Numbered from the stretch's first letter, positions 37,201 through 50,373 are shown. The stretch is DNA of 64,000 nucleotides from Puffinus mauretanicus (GCA_023333565.1 JAJKFH010002564.1:186001-250000), one strand, 5' to 3'. Notes: a model not told the origin generated them from the sequence alone. Made by a program: numbers and translations.

Positions 37201-40200
37201 AAGCGACCAGTTAAGCAAGTGCATTCTCATTCAACAAATGCCATGCTAGTTTTTTTCTTTAAAAAGATCTTGCATGGAAACACAAAGTTTTCAGGCAAGA
37301 AAACAGAAACCCATGGCCAGTTCATGCAAGCAACATGTGAACTTCTGCATTAACAGACTCTAAAATGAAAATATCCAGGCCAAGGTAGCAAGGGTTCTTT
37401 GCATAGGGAAATTCAAGGAAGTCTTTAAATTTAGCTTCTCTCCAGTTAATTCCTTTAACACTATGCATATTCAAAAAGTCTCAGTGGGGGAAGACATTTT
37501 CAGTACTAAGAAATGTAGAAAAACATTGCTCTAGGAAATTAGATTTGTTCTTGTAAGTAGTTTAATTCTGAAGATTTCCCCCTCCCCTTTTTTTATCTTG
37601 TGGGATGATATTGAAAATCACAGCTTTATCTTTTCTCTGGCATTTGTTATGACTCCTCTGTCACAAGGGTAAACAGTAGTCATCATTAAACTTACAGGAA
37701 CTTGCAGTTTTTATTCTAATATGTATGATGACTGTTATTTTAGAGGCTGTGTTTTGGTAAGACTGATCTCCATTTGATTGTTACTTCACCTATCTTAGCA
37801 GTTATTACCTTATCAGAAAGACAAAAAGTGAAATTTCATTTAAAAAAAAAGTCTGAGTAGTGGCAATGTGGTGTCCCTCATGTATAGTTTCTTTCTTGTT
37901 TTATGCATGAAAGGTGGAACAACGATATTGCACAAATAAATTATATTCTGAGGAACACAGAATCACAGAATCAATCCTGGTATATAACAATATAAACTAA
38001 CATTAAAAAATACTTATAAATTTCTTTTAGCTGTATGAATTTATCATGGTGCATTTTCATTTTCTGCATTTGATACATTTTCAGCAATCTGATACTTGTC
38101 ATGACTGATACCTATGGAATTTTGAAGATTTAGTGTTTATGAAAGTAAAAACTAGGTAGCCTATTAGACTGTTTTGTGGCAATACAAGCCAGCAGAGAAG
38201 GCAACCTCTCGTTCTTCTGACACTGTGAGCACAATGAGATTAAATACCATACTTTTTACACATGCACTAAAAACTTAACTGTGGTAGAATGACCACTATA
38301 TATCCGAACATACCCAACTGATATGTTGAAAGTGGTCACTTTTCAAAACAAATTACACCTAAGAATTCATAAATTTTCACTTTGCTAGTTTAAATTTTTT
38401 TTGCATTTTATTACTCAAACAAGGGACTCTTGTTAATTATGGTGATCTATGCAGATTGGCACCAGCCGCATATGCATGTTCCCCAGCTTCTCACAGACAT
38501 TTATTGTTATATGGCTACTAATTGCACAGCTGTCACTCTCTTTTATAGTCTGAGCTGTATTATTTGTGTTATTTATATCAAGAAAACATCTTGTCTTGTT
38601 CAAAGGGAAACAATGAAATCTTTTTTGCTAAGATACCACATCTTCAAACTCTGTGTGCGCGTATGGAAATTATCCAAAGTAGGACTATGGTGATTACATC
38701 CAATTCCAGTAGCATGCTAAAGCACCTAACCAAAACTTAAAACTGAAGCACATCAGCCTGAAATTGTGACCTTAACCAAACATACATGTCACAAGTGCAC
38801 GTATACATCTTTTCCCCCTTGGCTTCCTACACAGCTGGCTCCCAAAGCACAAAGTGTTTCAAGTACTTGGAGTCCTGCTTGTTTGCAGCTGTAAAACTCC
38901 CCCACCTTGAGCAAGTCCACACATTTCTCCTACAAAAGCCCTATTTGGATCCTGGAAGGAGGCATGGTTCTGCTGAAGTCCTCAGGTGTGTTTAACAAGT
39001 ATGTTTTTTAAAACATTTTACAGCTGTAAAATTGGCCTGACTGCGATCACAGTAGTAGCTGATTAAAATTGAATCCAGGAAGATTGTACGTACCTTTCAA
39101 TTGCTTAGGAGTGAAAGCCCTTTCCATGAGAAACCTGAATTCAGTGTCTCTCTTGGCCTGAATGTCTCCTGGGAGATTGTCCTGATTAGCAGGACAGGAA
39201 TATTTCAGTTTAGTTCTCCTCTTGAATCTTGGAAAATGGACAGCTTTATCTGATCAAAGTTGCTTAAATCAGTTTTAAAACTATAAAGAGTATAAAATAA
39301 GGCTTTGCTTTGAAAAATTAAAATCAGCAGCAAAAAAATAAAAAATGTAAGTTACTTCATATATTACAGTTGACAATTCAGTTTTGCAAAAGGATTTATT
39401 TTCCTTCTAAGGTCTTTGCATGAGGTACTGAAAGATGAAATTGGTTTTTGCTGGCTTTGTTATCAAATTGAATTTGTCCCAAAATATTACTAGAGAAAAA
39501 TTAATACTACCTGAGAAATCTGAACATACCAATTGACACCTAAAATCCTGTATTATCATCATGATAGTGTTATTGAACCTGTACAAAACCTTGAAAAAAT
39601 ATCATAATTTCTACTTCTATAAAATAACAATGAATCATTAATTTAATTTGATTTTGGTTTTCTTTAGCATAGATTTTAGTATGTTAAGCCTCTTGTAAGA
39701 AAATTTTTAAAATCTACAATTCCAATAATCACTTTTATTAGTATAGTGACAAAGAAGCAGCAATTCAGTCTGTCTTATTTGGAACTAGTCAAAAGCTAAA
39801 TTTTGTCTAGTATCACCATTTGTCCTTTAATCAGGAGTCTTCTGTTCTTTAAATAGATCTGACTAAACAGCTTGATTCTACTGCCAAGAAAACTTAGTCT
39901 ATACTTTTTTTTTCTTTTCTTGAAAATCTAGTGATTTTACTTTTCAAAATCCATTTACTTTATTCTCTGTACAAAATATTCCAAAGACGTTCTCATTAAT
40001 AATATGTAAGTTTGTGCAAATAACAGAAAATAGGGTAATCATAATGATTTTTATTATAAAAGAGCAAGTGGGGTACCCTATGTTTCCTTTAATATTATGG
40101 GGTTTTTTTCCCTTTTCCCTTGCTTGGCTTAAAAAAAAGTCCATTTTCTTTCTTTCTTTCTTCTTCCCATAGCAAAACAAATGATGTAGCATACAACAGG

Positions 40201-42896
40201 GTCCCCTCTCATAGCCATCACCAGCTGATGGCCATTCCTACCTGATACTGACTTTGATCCTCTATCACTAAGCAGCTGGTGCCATATGAGTGGTACCTGG
40301 CAAGTTTCAGTGTAGAAGAATCTTCTCTGATTTGTTTCTGTCCACATTCTTCCTTTCCCACGAATATTTCTCCCTCCCTGTACAGCAAAAGTATACCTAG
40401 TATATCTTCCCCTAACTCCCTGTTTGCTCACTTATGAGCAAACTTTCTGATTCACCAGCTGAAACACTCATCAAGTCTTTTCCACATACGACATCAACAA
40501 CATTTTTGCCATCTTGCTTTTGAGATTCCTGTTTCACATAGATTTAGAGAATATATTGGCCCCTTCACACTCTTTTATGTCAATTTTTATATGCTCCCTT
40601 TTGACACCAGCAGCCACTTTTATTTCACTGAAATCTTTCACTGAAGTCAGATGCTCCCAAAACTTAACCTCATATATACTCCTCATATTGAAAAACTTTT
40701 TCCTGGAAACTTTCCTTGAAATAAATAATTAAAAAAAAAAAAAACTATTTATGTCTATTTACAATTTTTCAATTTGTTCAGCATATGTAATCATTCACGA
40801 AATAATTTGTCCAAGAAAGGCAGTTAGTGAATTGACTCAAAATTTTTCACTTACTGTTTTTCTAAGTAGCTGGCATCTGTGTTATGACCCTGGCCATCTA
40901 AAGCACCTGACATAATTTCTCTTCAAGTGAATGATACAACATTTACATTTGACTCAATTAAATGTAGAAACAAAGTGAATTTCATTTCATGGTAGAAGTT
41001 TCTAATTATGCTTTATCTTTTTCAAATAACATATTTGTAAGGGGAGAGATTGAAAGAGAAAGGATCCAAGTGGATCCCTAGGACATCATGCATCATACTG
41101 GAACAAATGTTTAATCTGGAATGATCACGAATTTTATACTTTCACAGCTTTTCATTCCCAAAGGATATTGTGCTGATTGTAAGTAAACTAGGACAGCTCA
41201 GTGAACCACTTTTGACATATGCACTTCTTCTCTTTATCTCAACCTCACCAATACCTCTAGAACTAGAAAGAAGAAAATCACGAGGAATGTAACTCAATAG
41301 TTATTTTATATAGGGGTTCAACTAGTTTCAGGCAGAGTGCTTGATATTCCTAACTTACATTCTTCCTCTTCCACTTCATCCTATTCTTACAAGATTTAGC
41401 CATTAAAGGCACTCATAGGTCACCAAGTAGTAACTGTTGAAACATACTCCCCACTCCAAACTCCCTCCCAGCTACACACACAAAATATTGAAGAAAGGTT
41501 CTGTTTGTGCCAGGGTGCCACTTTATTAAAATGCTAATGCTCAATTGTTAACCTGAGGGTGTGAAAAAGAAAATACCTGCTAATGTGCTGGTGAGTGGAA
41601 AGTGGCAGATTTCCGAAGATATTTAATAATAACCACATGAAATCTAGGGGAACAATGCAGGCACAGACCTTTGATTTAAACATTTATTACCCTTCAAGAA
41701 TGTTAGAGGTAATAAATCTTTCTCTTTTTTTCTTTTTTTTTAAGGCTTAAAATATAAATTTTCTCAATTTAAAGTTACAAGAAAACTAAACTTTTGAAAA
41801 TACAGTAATTAACAGTTCAAGTAGCCAAATTAACTTAGCTTTTGCTCTACAGGGAAATCTGATCCTTTCTTTCCTGGAAATATGGAAATGCACACCACAA
41901 GACATTACTTGTATGTTTTGTTTCACCCAAACATTGCTCTGATACAGCTGATTAAGAGCATAGCAGTGCATGGGAATACTTGAAGCTATTCTTTTCTGCG
42001 GTCTTCTGTCTAGTATGCAGTAAGTCACCTCCATCTAGGTCATCCTTCTTCACTGAGGCCAACTTGAAAAGACACACAAATGGAATTCTGGAGGAAATGG
42101 AAACAATTCAGTTCTAATACCCATTGTGGCAGAAACCTGCCATTGCTACTTTCAGAAATGATTGTAAGTGTGCAGTGGTTCTTTTCTCACCGTTGTCAGG
42201 TCTGATCTCAGAGATGCCTCTTGAAAAAAACATTTTCCAAAATCAAACTTTAATATATGATAAAAAATTTCATTTTTAAATAAAAACTTGGAAAAGAATA
42301 CCCCAAACGAGGTAAACAGCAGTATTGCTACGTTTGCAATTTTCCTGCAAAATTTTGCCAATTACTCAGGCAATATCAAGTCTTGCAATAGAAATCAGCT
42401 GTTGCATCACTCCTGATCCAAACACAGACAAAGGGCTTAAAACTGGGTATTGGGATTAGAATTCTGCCATGCATGAAATTGGTTTTCCAGAAAACCCATA
42501 ACTTGGGATATTTGCATATCAACTTCTTTGCCTCAGTGGCAAGTCACTGAAGGGTTGATTATGCAGTGTCCACACTAAGAGCAGAATGTTCATGCACATC
42601 CTCTCTATGCACACCCACATTTGCAAAGCAACACTGAAGCTGCAAGAGGAACACTTCAACATAACAACAGAAAGATTAATACAGTTTTAGTAATCGAAAG
42701 TATTTTCCTAACAGTAAACATGCAATTTCCATTATGGCTTCAAGTTCAGCGTAACAGACCTGTAAATTTGGGTGTAGATGAGTTGCTTATTTTGACCCCC
42801 TTCTTTCTCCAACATTGATATATTCTGGCTTTTCAGGTTTTTGATATGTGTATAAAATAAAAACCAATTTCTTGTTCTTGTGGCAAATACACATAA
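31255..42896. other. AT-rich unique DNA, no gene seen
   Basis: This is 11.6 kb without a recognisable interspersed repeat, the longest such stretch in the window. Frames of up to 100 codons have no recognisable domain. It contains an A/C-rich low-complexity block at 33613-33708, T runs at 33782-33802, and a short CACAGAATCACAGAATCAA at 37956-37974 that resembles a bare CR1 tail but has no body attached. A repeat-poor stretch in a bird genome may hold conserved regulatory elements, but that cannot be seen from one sequence. Confidence 0.55.
33613..33708. repeat. A/C-rich low-complexity block
   Basis: Nearly all A and C on the plus strand, with CCAAA, CAAAAC and CCCC units and a short T-containing interruption. 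A run of 21 T follows at 33782-33802. Confidence 0.8.
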
Positions 42897-42901
42897 GAAA
42901 A
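42897..42901. repeat. Left 5-bp target-site duplication of LTR 1
   Basis: GAAAA here matches GAAAA at 43502-43506 exactly, on either side of the LTR that begins TG and ends CA. Confidence 0.9.
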
Positions 42902-43053
42902 TGTTGTGGTTTAACCCTAGCCAGCAACTAAACACCACACAGCCACTCGCTCACTCCCCCCACCTCCAGTGGGATGGGGGAGAGAATCAGGAAAGTAACA
43001 GTAAGAAAACTCATAGGTTGAGATAAGAACAGTTTAATAATTGAAATAAAGTA

Positions 43054-43097
<44 letters not shown>

Positions 43098-43501
43098 ATA
43101 ATAATAATAATAATAATAGTAAAAGAATAAACAAAGCAAGTGATGCACGATGCAATTGCTCGCCTCCTTCCAACCAATGCCCAGCCAGTCCCCAAGCAGC
43201 GATCGCTGCCCCCCAGCCAACTCCCCCCAGATTATATACTGAGCATGACATCATATGGTATGGAATAGCCCTTTGGCCAGTTTGGGTCAGCTGTCCTGGC
43301 TATGCTCTCACCCAGCTTCTTGTGCACCTCCTCACTGGCAGAGCCTGGGAAGCTGAAAAATCCTTGACTAGAGTAGGCACTGCTTAGCAACAACTAAAAC
43401 ATTAGTGTGTTATCAACATTATTCTCATACTAAATCCAAAACACAGCACTATACCAGCTACTAGGAAGAAAATTAACTCTATCCCAGCTGAAACCAGGAC
43501 A
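42902..43501 (-). mobile_element. Solo LTR of an avian endogenous retrovirus (600 bp)
   Basis: The element starts TGTTGTGGTTTAACCC and ends GCTGAAACCAGGACA, with TG and CA termini and a perfect 5-bp duplication (GAAAA). I see no gag, pol or env sequence beside it, so it is a solo LTR left by recombination. Minus orientation is inferred from signals on that strand: a CRE-like TGACATCA (43246-43253) lies upstream of a TATA box (TATATAAT, 43231-43238), and an ATTAAA polyadenylation-type signal (43033-43038) lies about 200 bp further on. The 5-bp duplication fits ERVL-type integration better than the 4 or 6 bp of other classes, but the class is not proven. The stretch between the TATA box and ATTAAA holds an expanded AGT/AAT microsatellite. 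The same family recurs at 59301. Confidence 0.92.
43055..43120. repeat. (AGT)n(AAT)n microsatellite inside LTR 1
   Basis: About 14 AGT units are followed by about 7 AAT units. The related LTR at 59301 has only a short, mixed AAT/AAC run at the matching place. The triplet tract therefore grew after the element inserted, or existed in a different source copy. Confidence 0.95.
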
Positions 43502-43506
43502 GAAAA
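43502..43506. repeat. Right 5-bp target-site duplication of LTR 1
   Basis: GAAAA, identical to 42897-42901. Confidence 0.9.
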
Positions 43507-46500
43507 GAATATTATTTGGATTGAAAAATCCTGATTATGACCACAGTCCAAAACTACATTCTTATCTAGATTATGCAGATAGCAACAAGAAGAAACATTA
43601 AGATATTTTCTAAACAAGCTTATTTCTGAAAAATCTTCAAGCCACCTGGCTTAACCTAAATGCTGTTGATCAGAGGCATTCTAATGAATGAAGGTTTTAA
43701 AAGTATTTCCAAGATAACTTTACAATAAATAACTGAAATAGGGGAGGATTCTACAAACATAGGCATCAATATAGGAAGCATATAAAAGGAAATAACAATT
43801 CTGCATTGTTACAGTAGAATAAGATAATTCTTTTTCCTTCTGCAAACATTCAAAATAAATTAGGAAGTCTTGTTTATTCCTCCAAAAGAAGTGTCTTATT
43901 ATCCCATCAAAAACTGTAAACTTAAAGACAAGAAAACAGAACATTGGTAAGCAACTTAGTCCTGGCCAGAAGCAGGAGAATAGGGGCATAATTAGCTGTT
44001 GTATCCCACACCCCAGATGAATGAGCAGAATGTGAGATAGCTAAGTGCTTCCAAAGCTGAGATGCTTGCACTGTGCTCATGAGCTCATAAAATGGAGCAT
44101 TTTTACAAAGATAATAGTAGAAACTGAAGAACATACCAGACTTGCAACTTACATGAAAAGGCTTATTACCCGCATGTATATAGTCCGTGAGCAGAGACCA
44201 ATACTAGAAGCAGCATGCTGGTAAGCTTTGCACCTCACAAAGTACAACTGCAAACAGATCTTACTGTTTTACAACAGACAGCACTACTTAGGTACCCTGT
44301 TTACAAAGCAGGGTAGACCAAAAGGCATCTTCTGAAGATTTCACTGTACACTGGCAGATTTGAGTCAAAGAAACCAAAAGGCACCTCTGTTCCTCACTAG
44401 ATTGTCGTATCTGGCAAAAAAACAAACTGAATTAGACAAAGCAGATTTTTCTAGTCACTCTTAAGAGAGTGGGAGAATTGTGGAATCAGGCAAGGAAATC
44501 TAGGGATTTCCACAAATTATAAACTTGTTTTCTTCATTTTCAAAACTGAAAGTGTGTCCTCAGTAGAATTACTTTGTGCTTATGCGGCTGTTTTCTGGCA
44601 TCCCTGTTTTGGCTAAGGCAGCGTTCAGGATAGTGCAACCCTGAAAGGAGAACTGGATACTAAATTCAGACCTGAAAAGCTTATTGTAAATAACTGAGAG
44701 CCATGCAATGTGTCATTTCCATCAAAGAAAATATTGGACTTGGAGGAGGATATAACCTTATCAAAGCACTTGTCCATCCAATAGTTGTGATGGGTGACAA
44801 GACTACGGTTAATGTTAAGGGAGGTTGTTATGACACAGAAACTGTAACAAAGCTATTATGTAGTGAAGGTTTACAACCGGGTGCTCAGCTACCCAAAACC
44901 AGGAACTGGGCAGAAATTTAGGGCTCTAGGAGCAAACACATCATTACCTTAGAAGCAAATAAATATAAAAATCTGCGGGACTGATTAATTTATCTTCATG
45001 CAAATCAATAAGTACTTTATGCATTTTGTTGGTGATGTAGAGGAATGTATTTTTTAGACCTGCAAAATCATCTCAAAATTGACAATACACTTTTGCTATC
45101 AAAGGCATGAGTGAGTCAGACTAACGTAGGATTTAAGGAATACAGTGATGTATAATTCAGAATATTTAATTTGGAATGAACAGAAGTGAAAGTAAGGTAA
45201 TTTTAAAAAATAGTAAATTTGGTTATAAATCAGTGAGGTTTCTCTGGCAAAATGGATTCTCATTCCTTGGAACAGAATGGCTTAATGTCACAGTTCAAGT
45301 CATAGGTTCAGAAGGAACATAACTGGTCTGTATGCAATAGTATCAAAATATATTAAGGACAATGCTCTTGTCAGAGACTATACTTGGTTTCCACATGTGT
45401 TAGAATTTATTAAATTCTCCAGACTCTTTAGGAGATAACAACCTCCAAATTCAAGACTCTTAATATGTTCTTCAATGAGGAACCAGCACTCTGCTTGCAT
45501 ACAACTGAAGTGCTAAAGTCCAGTTTCAGAGAACTGATGTCAACTCTCCTAGTGGCAGGAAAGCACAAGAAAATCATAGTTTTCAGTGCATAAATTATTT
45601 TGAATAGGAAGTAGGATCATAGAACTGAAACAGTTACCTGGATGACTGAACATAGTTGCCTAATACTCTAGGTAAGTATTCATTTAATAAGTGCATCAAA
45701 CACCATGTGCAGACATCAACATCATATTCACTCTCTAAAAACATCTAAGATTTCTATTTGTATCCTTAATTTCCTTATGGCCATCTCTACTCATTAGTCC
45801 TCATGCCAGCAATATTCTTTAGGTCCCTCCCTAGTGCTTTCTTCCTCATTGAGTTTACTGACAGCAGTTATTCTAGTCATCACCTCAGTTTTCATATTAC
45901 TAAGCTAAATGTTAGAAATTTTCTCAATCCCTCTTCCCATTTCAATCAGCCTTTTTCTGTATGTGTTCCAGACTGAATTAATTTTTGCTGAGTGTAGGGG
46001 ACAAGAGTTATAGGCATGTAGGGAACAAGAGTTACACACATATTTTAATTTAGGAATTTAAATTCCCATTTCTATAAATAGTAGTCTAGGAATTAAATTG
46101 TCCTTATATTTTTTATTTCTTTTTTCATGTGCAAAACAATGCAGAACTTCAGAAAATTGCACCTACACTTCAGTGGGACTGGATACCATGCCTTGTATTC
46201 CATACACAAACCAAAATATACTCATTGACAGGGATAAATGCTGAAAGCAAGTCCAAAGGGAAAAAAAGATGCAAAAGTGAAACTACTTAAAACAGAATAA
46301 AGATTTGATTTTTTTTTTTTTACCAATTAAATACATGGTTCTACACAATTCAAACTTCTTTTATTATGTCATACTGTAATTCTTAAGATTTGACTAACAC
46401 TGGATACGTGGTATTGTAGGTATCTGATGAGCAGCAGCTGGGAGAAATTCTTTATTTCTGTTTTTCATCACTTCTGAAGTAAAAGAATCACAATTTATTC

Positions 46501-47255
46501 AATTAATGAAGCAATACCAAATAGGAATAATAGAGTTCCTAAGTTTCGCTTACAGTCTAGTCCTCTAAGATTGGACTTTGTGGGTGAGATACTAAGCATC
46601 CTCCTCTCCTACAGACACTAGCAACTGCTTACCAGTTTTAGCACACTTCTTGTAGTCTCCTCTTACACTGTGACTCTTGCAAAACATCTAGTTCTGACCT
46701 TGTAGTTGAACGTATGGAATCAGTGAAATTGTGCTTCTGCTTGTCGCGAAAGAGGGTGGGTACAGGTGAAGAAAGTAAAATGGTACCAAAGTGATTGTTT
46801 TGCATCAGGGTACACTCTTGCCATTGGCTCATAGCCAGAAAGTTAATCTTATTGTAACTTCACATGGCTTTTGTATCCTTCCAACACCTGGGACTCATGT
46901 GACCTCAAACACATTCCCTTTAAGTAGAATAATTTTTGTCTGTAAACTGCTTCTAGATTACTCTAGGAAGCTGGTATTAAGCTGGTGTTAAGAGTTCACT
47001 GTTCCATTAAGAAACATATGGATGGATTCAATATCTGTGTGGATTAGATACAAATGACATCCAGAAACTAGCTATATTTTACATTGATTTGAGTAGATAC
47101 AATTCTGCAGAAGGTAAATGAATTTTTTGTTCAAATACTTCAGCAAACTGGACTCAAATATTTTACAATATTTTACAAGTATTTATTTGGTAGGAACACC
47201 AAAGAAAAAGGAAGACCTATTTCCTCAGCAGGGAAATCATTTCATCCAAGCTGAA

Positions 47256-47308
47256 GTGGGTTTACTTGATCCTCAGAGAGTGGGTTTACATTACTTGATC
47301 CTCAGAAA
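47256..47308. repeat. 24/29-bp tandem duplication
   Basis: GTGGGTTTACTTGATCCTCA and a following GAGA (47256-47279) are repeated at 47280-47308. The second copy has five extra bases (ATTAC) after GTGGGTTTAC and ends GAAA. Confidence 0.9.
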
Positions 47309-48542
47309 ATATACACTTATCTCAGTTTTAATTTTCTGAAAGAGTAATTTTTTTAAATACACAACTAATGGGGATTAGCGACATCACTTTCCAAACTACA
47401 CATAGCATACAAGCACTCTGATGTAAAAAAATAATTCATGCTAACAAAAATATTTGTTCTGTCTAAAAATTAGTTATTATACCTTAGGGTTATATTCAGC
47501 ACAGAGAAAGTCTTGTTAGGTAAGTACTTCAATACAGATAAAAAAAGTGAAGCTACAGTACAGAAACCTATATCTAATAGTGGAAGATTTATGTTGAAGT
47601 TCCAGCAGTTTGAATGTGTAAGTAAGTACAATGCTTCCAGACATTCTCTTCAAAGATCATTTTATAGTTAAAATATACATTCTTACAAAATCCAAACAAA
47701 ATCCAAGCAAATAGCATGTCTTTCCTTAAAACTTAGTTTTATCACATTTTTAGGACCTTGCAAAACAACAGTGGAGAACAATTTCACACCTCATTTCCCC
47801 AAATAAACTATTGATGAACCCAACTAAAAAACTGATGAATGTATGAATTCAGTAAAAAAATGTTTCTTTTCAGATTGTAAATTGTATCCTCTTAACAGGA
47901 ATTCTTGGAATGTTATGCCATTACATTTCCTTTTATTTTTGTGGACAAACAGAAGAACAAAAGCCAAACTCTTCTAAACTTTCAGAAATAATCTATCTAA
48001 AAATGTGATCATTCACTTTGATAAAATTGATGTAATTACCTTAAACTTAGTAGAACATTTCAGATTCAATAGCCAAATTTCCTCTTTCTTTAATCTGATT
48101 GATAAAGTCTTTATCATAACTTTTGCTCTTATAAGGTCAAACGAAAACACACAAATTTGATTTTGAGGTGAAAAATCTAACTTTATAAAATTATGACTTT
48201 TTGGTCATAAGTAATCCTTTTCATTGCATAGTCAGAAATGGCAACTTTGAAAAATCTTCATTAAAAGGCTGTATTTAGTTATCTCTGGATAAACAAGGGA
48301 ATGCCAATATAAGCCGTTTGAATTACTTATTTTTCACCTAAACTTTTGTCTATCAGCACTGTCAAAGTTATTCATAAATGGCAATACTGTGTGTATTGTT
48401 GCATGGAGGAACTTGTTCCAGGAGGAACTAGGATGCAGCCACATGTCAGGGTTTAAAGAACTATCAACAACTATCAAAATCATAGCATATCCACAGTTCA
48501 TATTTTACTATTAATTATACCCAAGCATTTCCATGTCATTGA

Positions 48543-48572
48543 GCAATATCTGCTACAGCAATATCTGCTACA
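48543..48572. repeat. Perfect 15-bp tandem duplication
   Basis: GCAATATCTGCTACA occurs twice in direct succession with no mismatch. The unit is a multiple of three, so it does not break the chance frame that crosses it. Confidence 0.95.
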
Positions 48573-50373
48573 ACCAGACTTTGTTTGTCTACCAGTATTA
48601 CAAAAACTCTATTATTAAAGACAGTATCCTTTTTACAAGTGCCGTTCATAGGAGAATTTGGTCTTCTACAATATGCATACTCTTGCATTATTTACTGTTT
48701 GTATTCATATATGAACTTTACATACTATATTAATTTTTGTATTAATATACAAATTATATTTGTATATATTTGTATATTATATTAGTTCTGAGACAATCTT
48801 TACATAAAATTAGAATGCACATTTCCATCTTTGCTATAACTCTGGTTTTGTCTTTAGTCCTAAACTTTATTTTTCTGTTAAAGGTTTAAAAAAAAATTTA
48901 GAAAAAGGAACAGGTAATATGAGAAGAAAAAAAGTATAAAAGGAGAGGCAAATCTTCCTTTTGACATTGGTGTCCTGTCTGCAGCTAAAAATCCTTTCGT
49001 GATTAATTACCTAGGGAGCTTGTCGCTTTGAGCAGTACAAGAAGCACAGTTCTGCATAGTTTTGTATGTCTACTATGTCTAGTTTTCTCTGAGAAATTGC
49101 ATATTGAACTTCTGCTGCATTGGCAGGCAAAAAAACAACATTATTTTACAAAACATTGTGTATATGGGTATGTCCTCAGGTAGCTGACTAAAAAAAACTG
49201 TTCAGTGACAGTAAATTTTTCAAAATAGACGAAGGGAATTAGGAGCTTGTTTTCAAAGTGCCTACAGGATTGTTATCTCCTTTGATTCTTTAAAAATACT
49301 AGTCTAGAAACATTCTTCCTTTCTTTCTAGTCTCTGGGGCAGAGCTAGTAACTGTGGGGCATCAGTCGTTTTCTATTCTGCTGATACAGATAGTAGCAAA
49401 GGTTCACCTTGCAATTGGTTTGCTACCTCAGCAGCTGTGGGGCGCCCATGGTCAGCTGCAGGACATTCTCATATGACAGTAGCACTGATTAGATTTTAAG
49501 AAAAAATGAAAAAGCTTTCCAGTCTTAAGGTAGGACAGCACGCCTCAATTTCAGTTATGATGAATGAGTTTTAGTGTGCAGACTGAGAAAAGGTGAGTAT
49601 CTCCCACAAACAGGCTTTAAAGAGTTTCACAAATTATTTATAAAACACTCAAATGTGCTGCTCCATTAGCCAGGACCATTGCCTAATACAGAAACAAATG
49701 CTACTTCATCATACCCTTTTCTGGCAGCAGAGAAAGATTAGCATTTAGAATTAAGCAGTAAGCTGAGGAAAGAAGGGTACTCCAACTGTAAAAATTTCTC
49801 TTCTGAGACTGGAACAATGCTTGTGTCCTGCTGGTAGATGTAGGAAGGTTTCCATCAGGTACAGAGACCCAAACATGCACAGAGCAGCGGTTTATGGAAC
49901 TGAACGATGAATGCTGGAGTACAGATGTAATAAAATGGGTCTGCAGGTGCTTTCAGTTTCAGTCCTGGCACTGTTGGATTCCACTCCAGTGCACTGTGGA
50001 AGGATATTCTTACTCTAAAATCTGCATTAACTTCCAATCTACCTTGTAAGACCCTATACACATTGAATTTGTATAAGAAAAGCTCTATTAGTCAGATTAT
50101 CAATAGATGTATTAATAGAGTTAACTTAAAACAAGACAGAAGCTTTTATACAAAAACACATGAAAGGATAAGAAGGTAAAAGAGATTCTTTCTGTGTCTA
50201 CCCAACCCTAAATTGTACTTCTTCACTTTATATGAAGATGGCTTCATGTTATTTAAGTGGCATTAGCTGATAGATCATTTGTCAATCATTTTTTAGTTGC
50301 ATTCTCTCACTTGACATCCAGAATTGTCAGAACACCTTGATCTAGTAGAGATATTTGGATAACAACTTAGAAC

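Larger units (their letters stand above)
43507..50373. other. AT-rich unique DNA, no supported gene
   Basis: A 72-codon frame at 44703-44921 has a weak resemblance to fatty-acid-binding proteins and is discussed as a finding. Other frames look random. Short tandem duplications occur at 47256-47308 and 48543-48572. A very AT-rich block lies at about 48717-48785. No named interspersed repeat is seen. Confidence 0.55.

Noticed and set aside
37956..37974. CACAGAATCACAGAATCAA as a CR1 3' end
   Set aside because: It resembles the reverse-complemented CR1 tail, but no CR1 3' UTR follows on the right. It is too short to call.
42928..43254. Minus-strand frames with long poly-Leu or poly-Tyr runs
   Set aside because: They are translations of the AGT/AAT microsatellite inside the solo LTR, not proteins.
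43402..43617. 71-codon minus-strand frame with a hydrophobic segment
   Set aside because: Its central part is the end of the solo LTR read on the minus strand, so it is not an independent gene.
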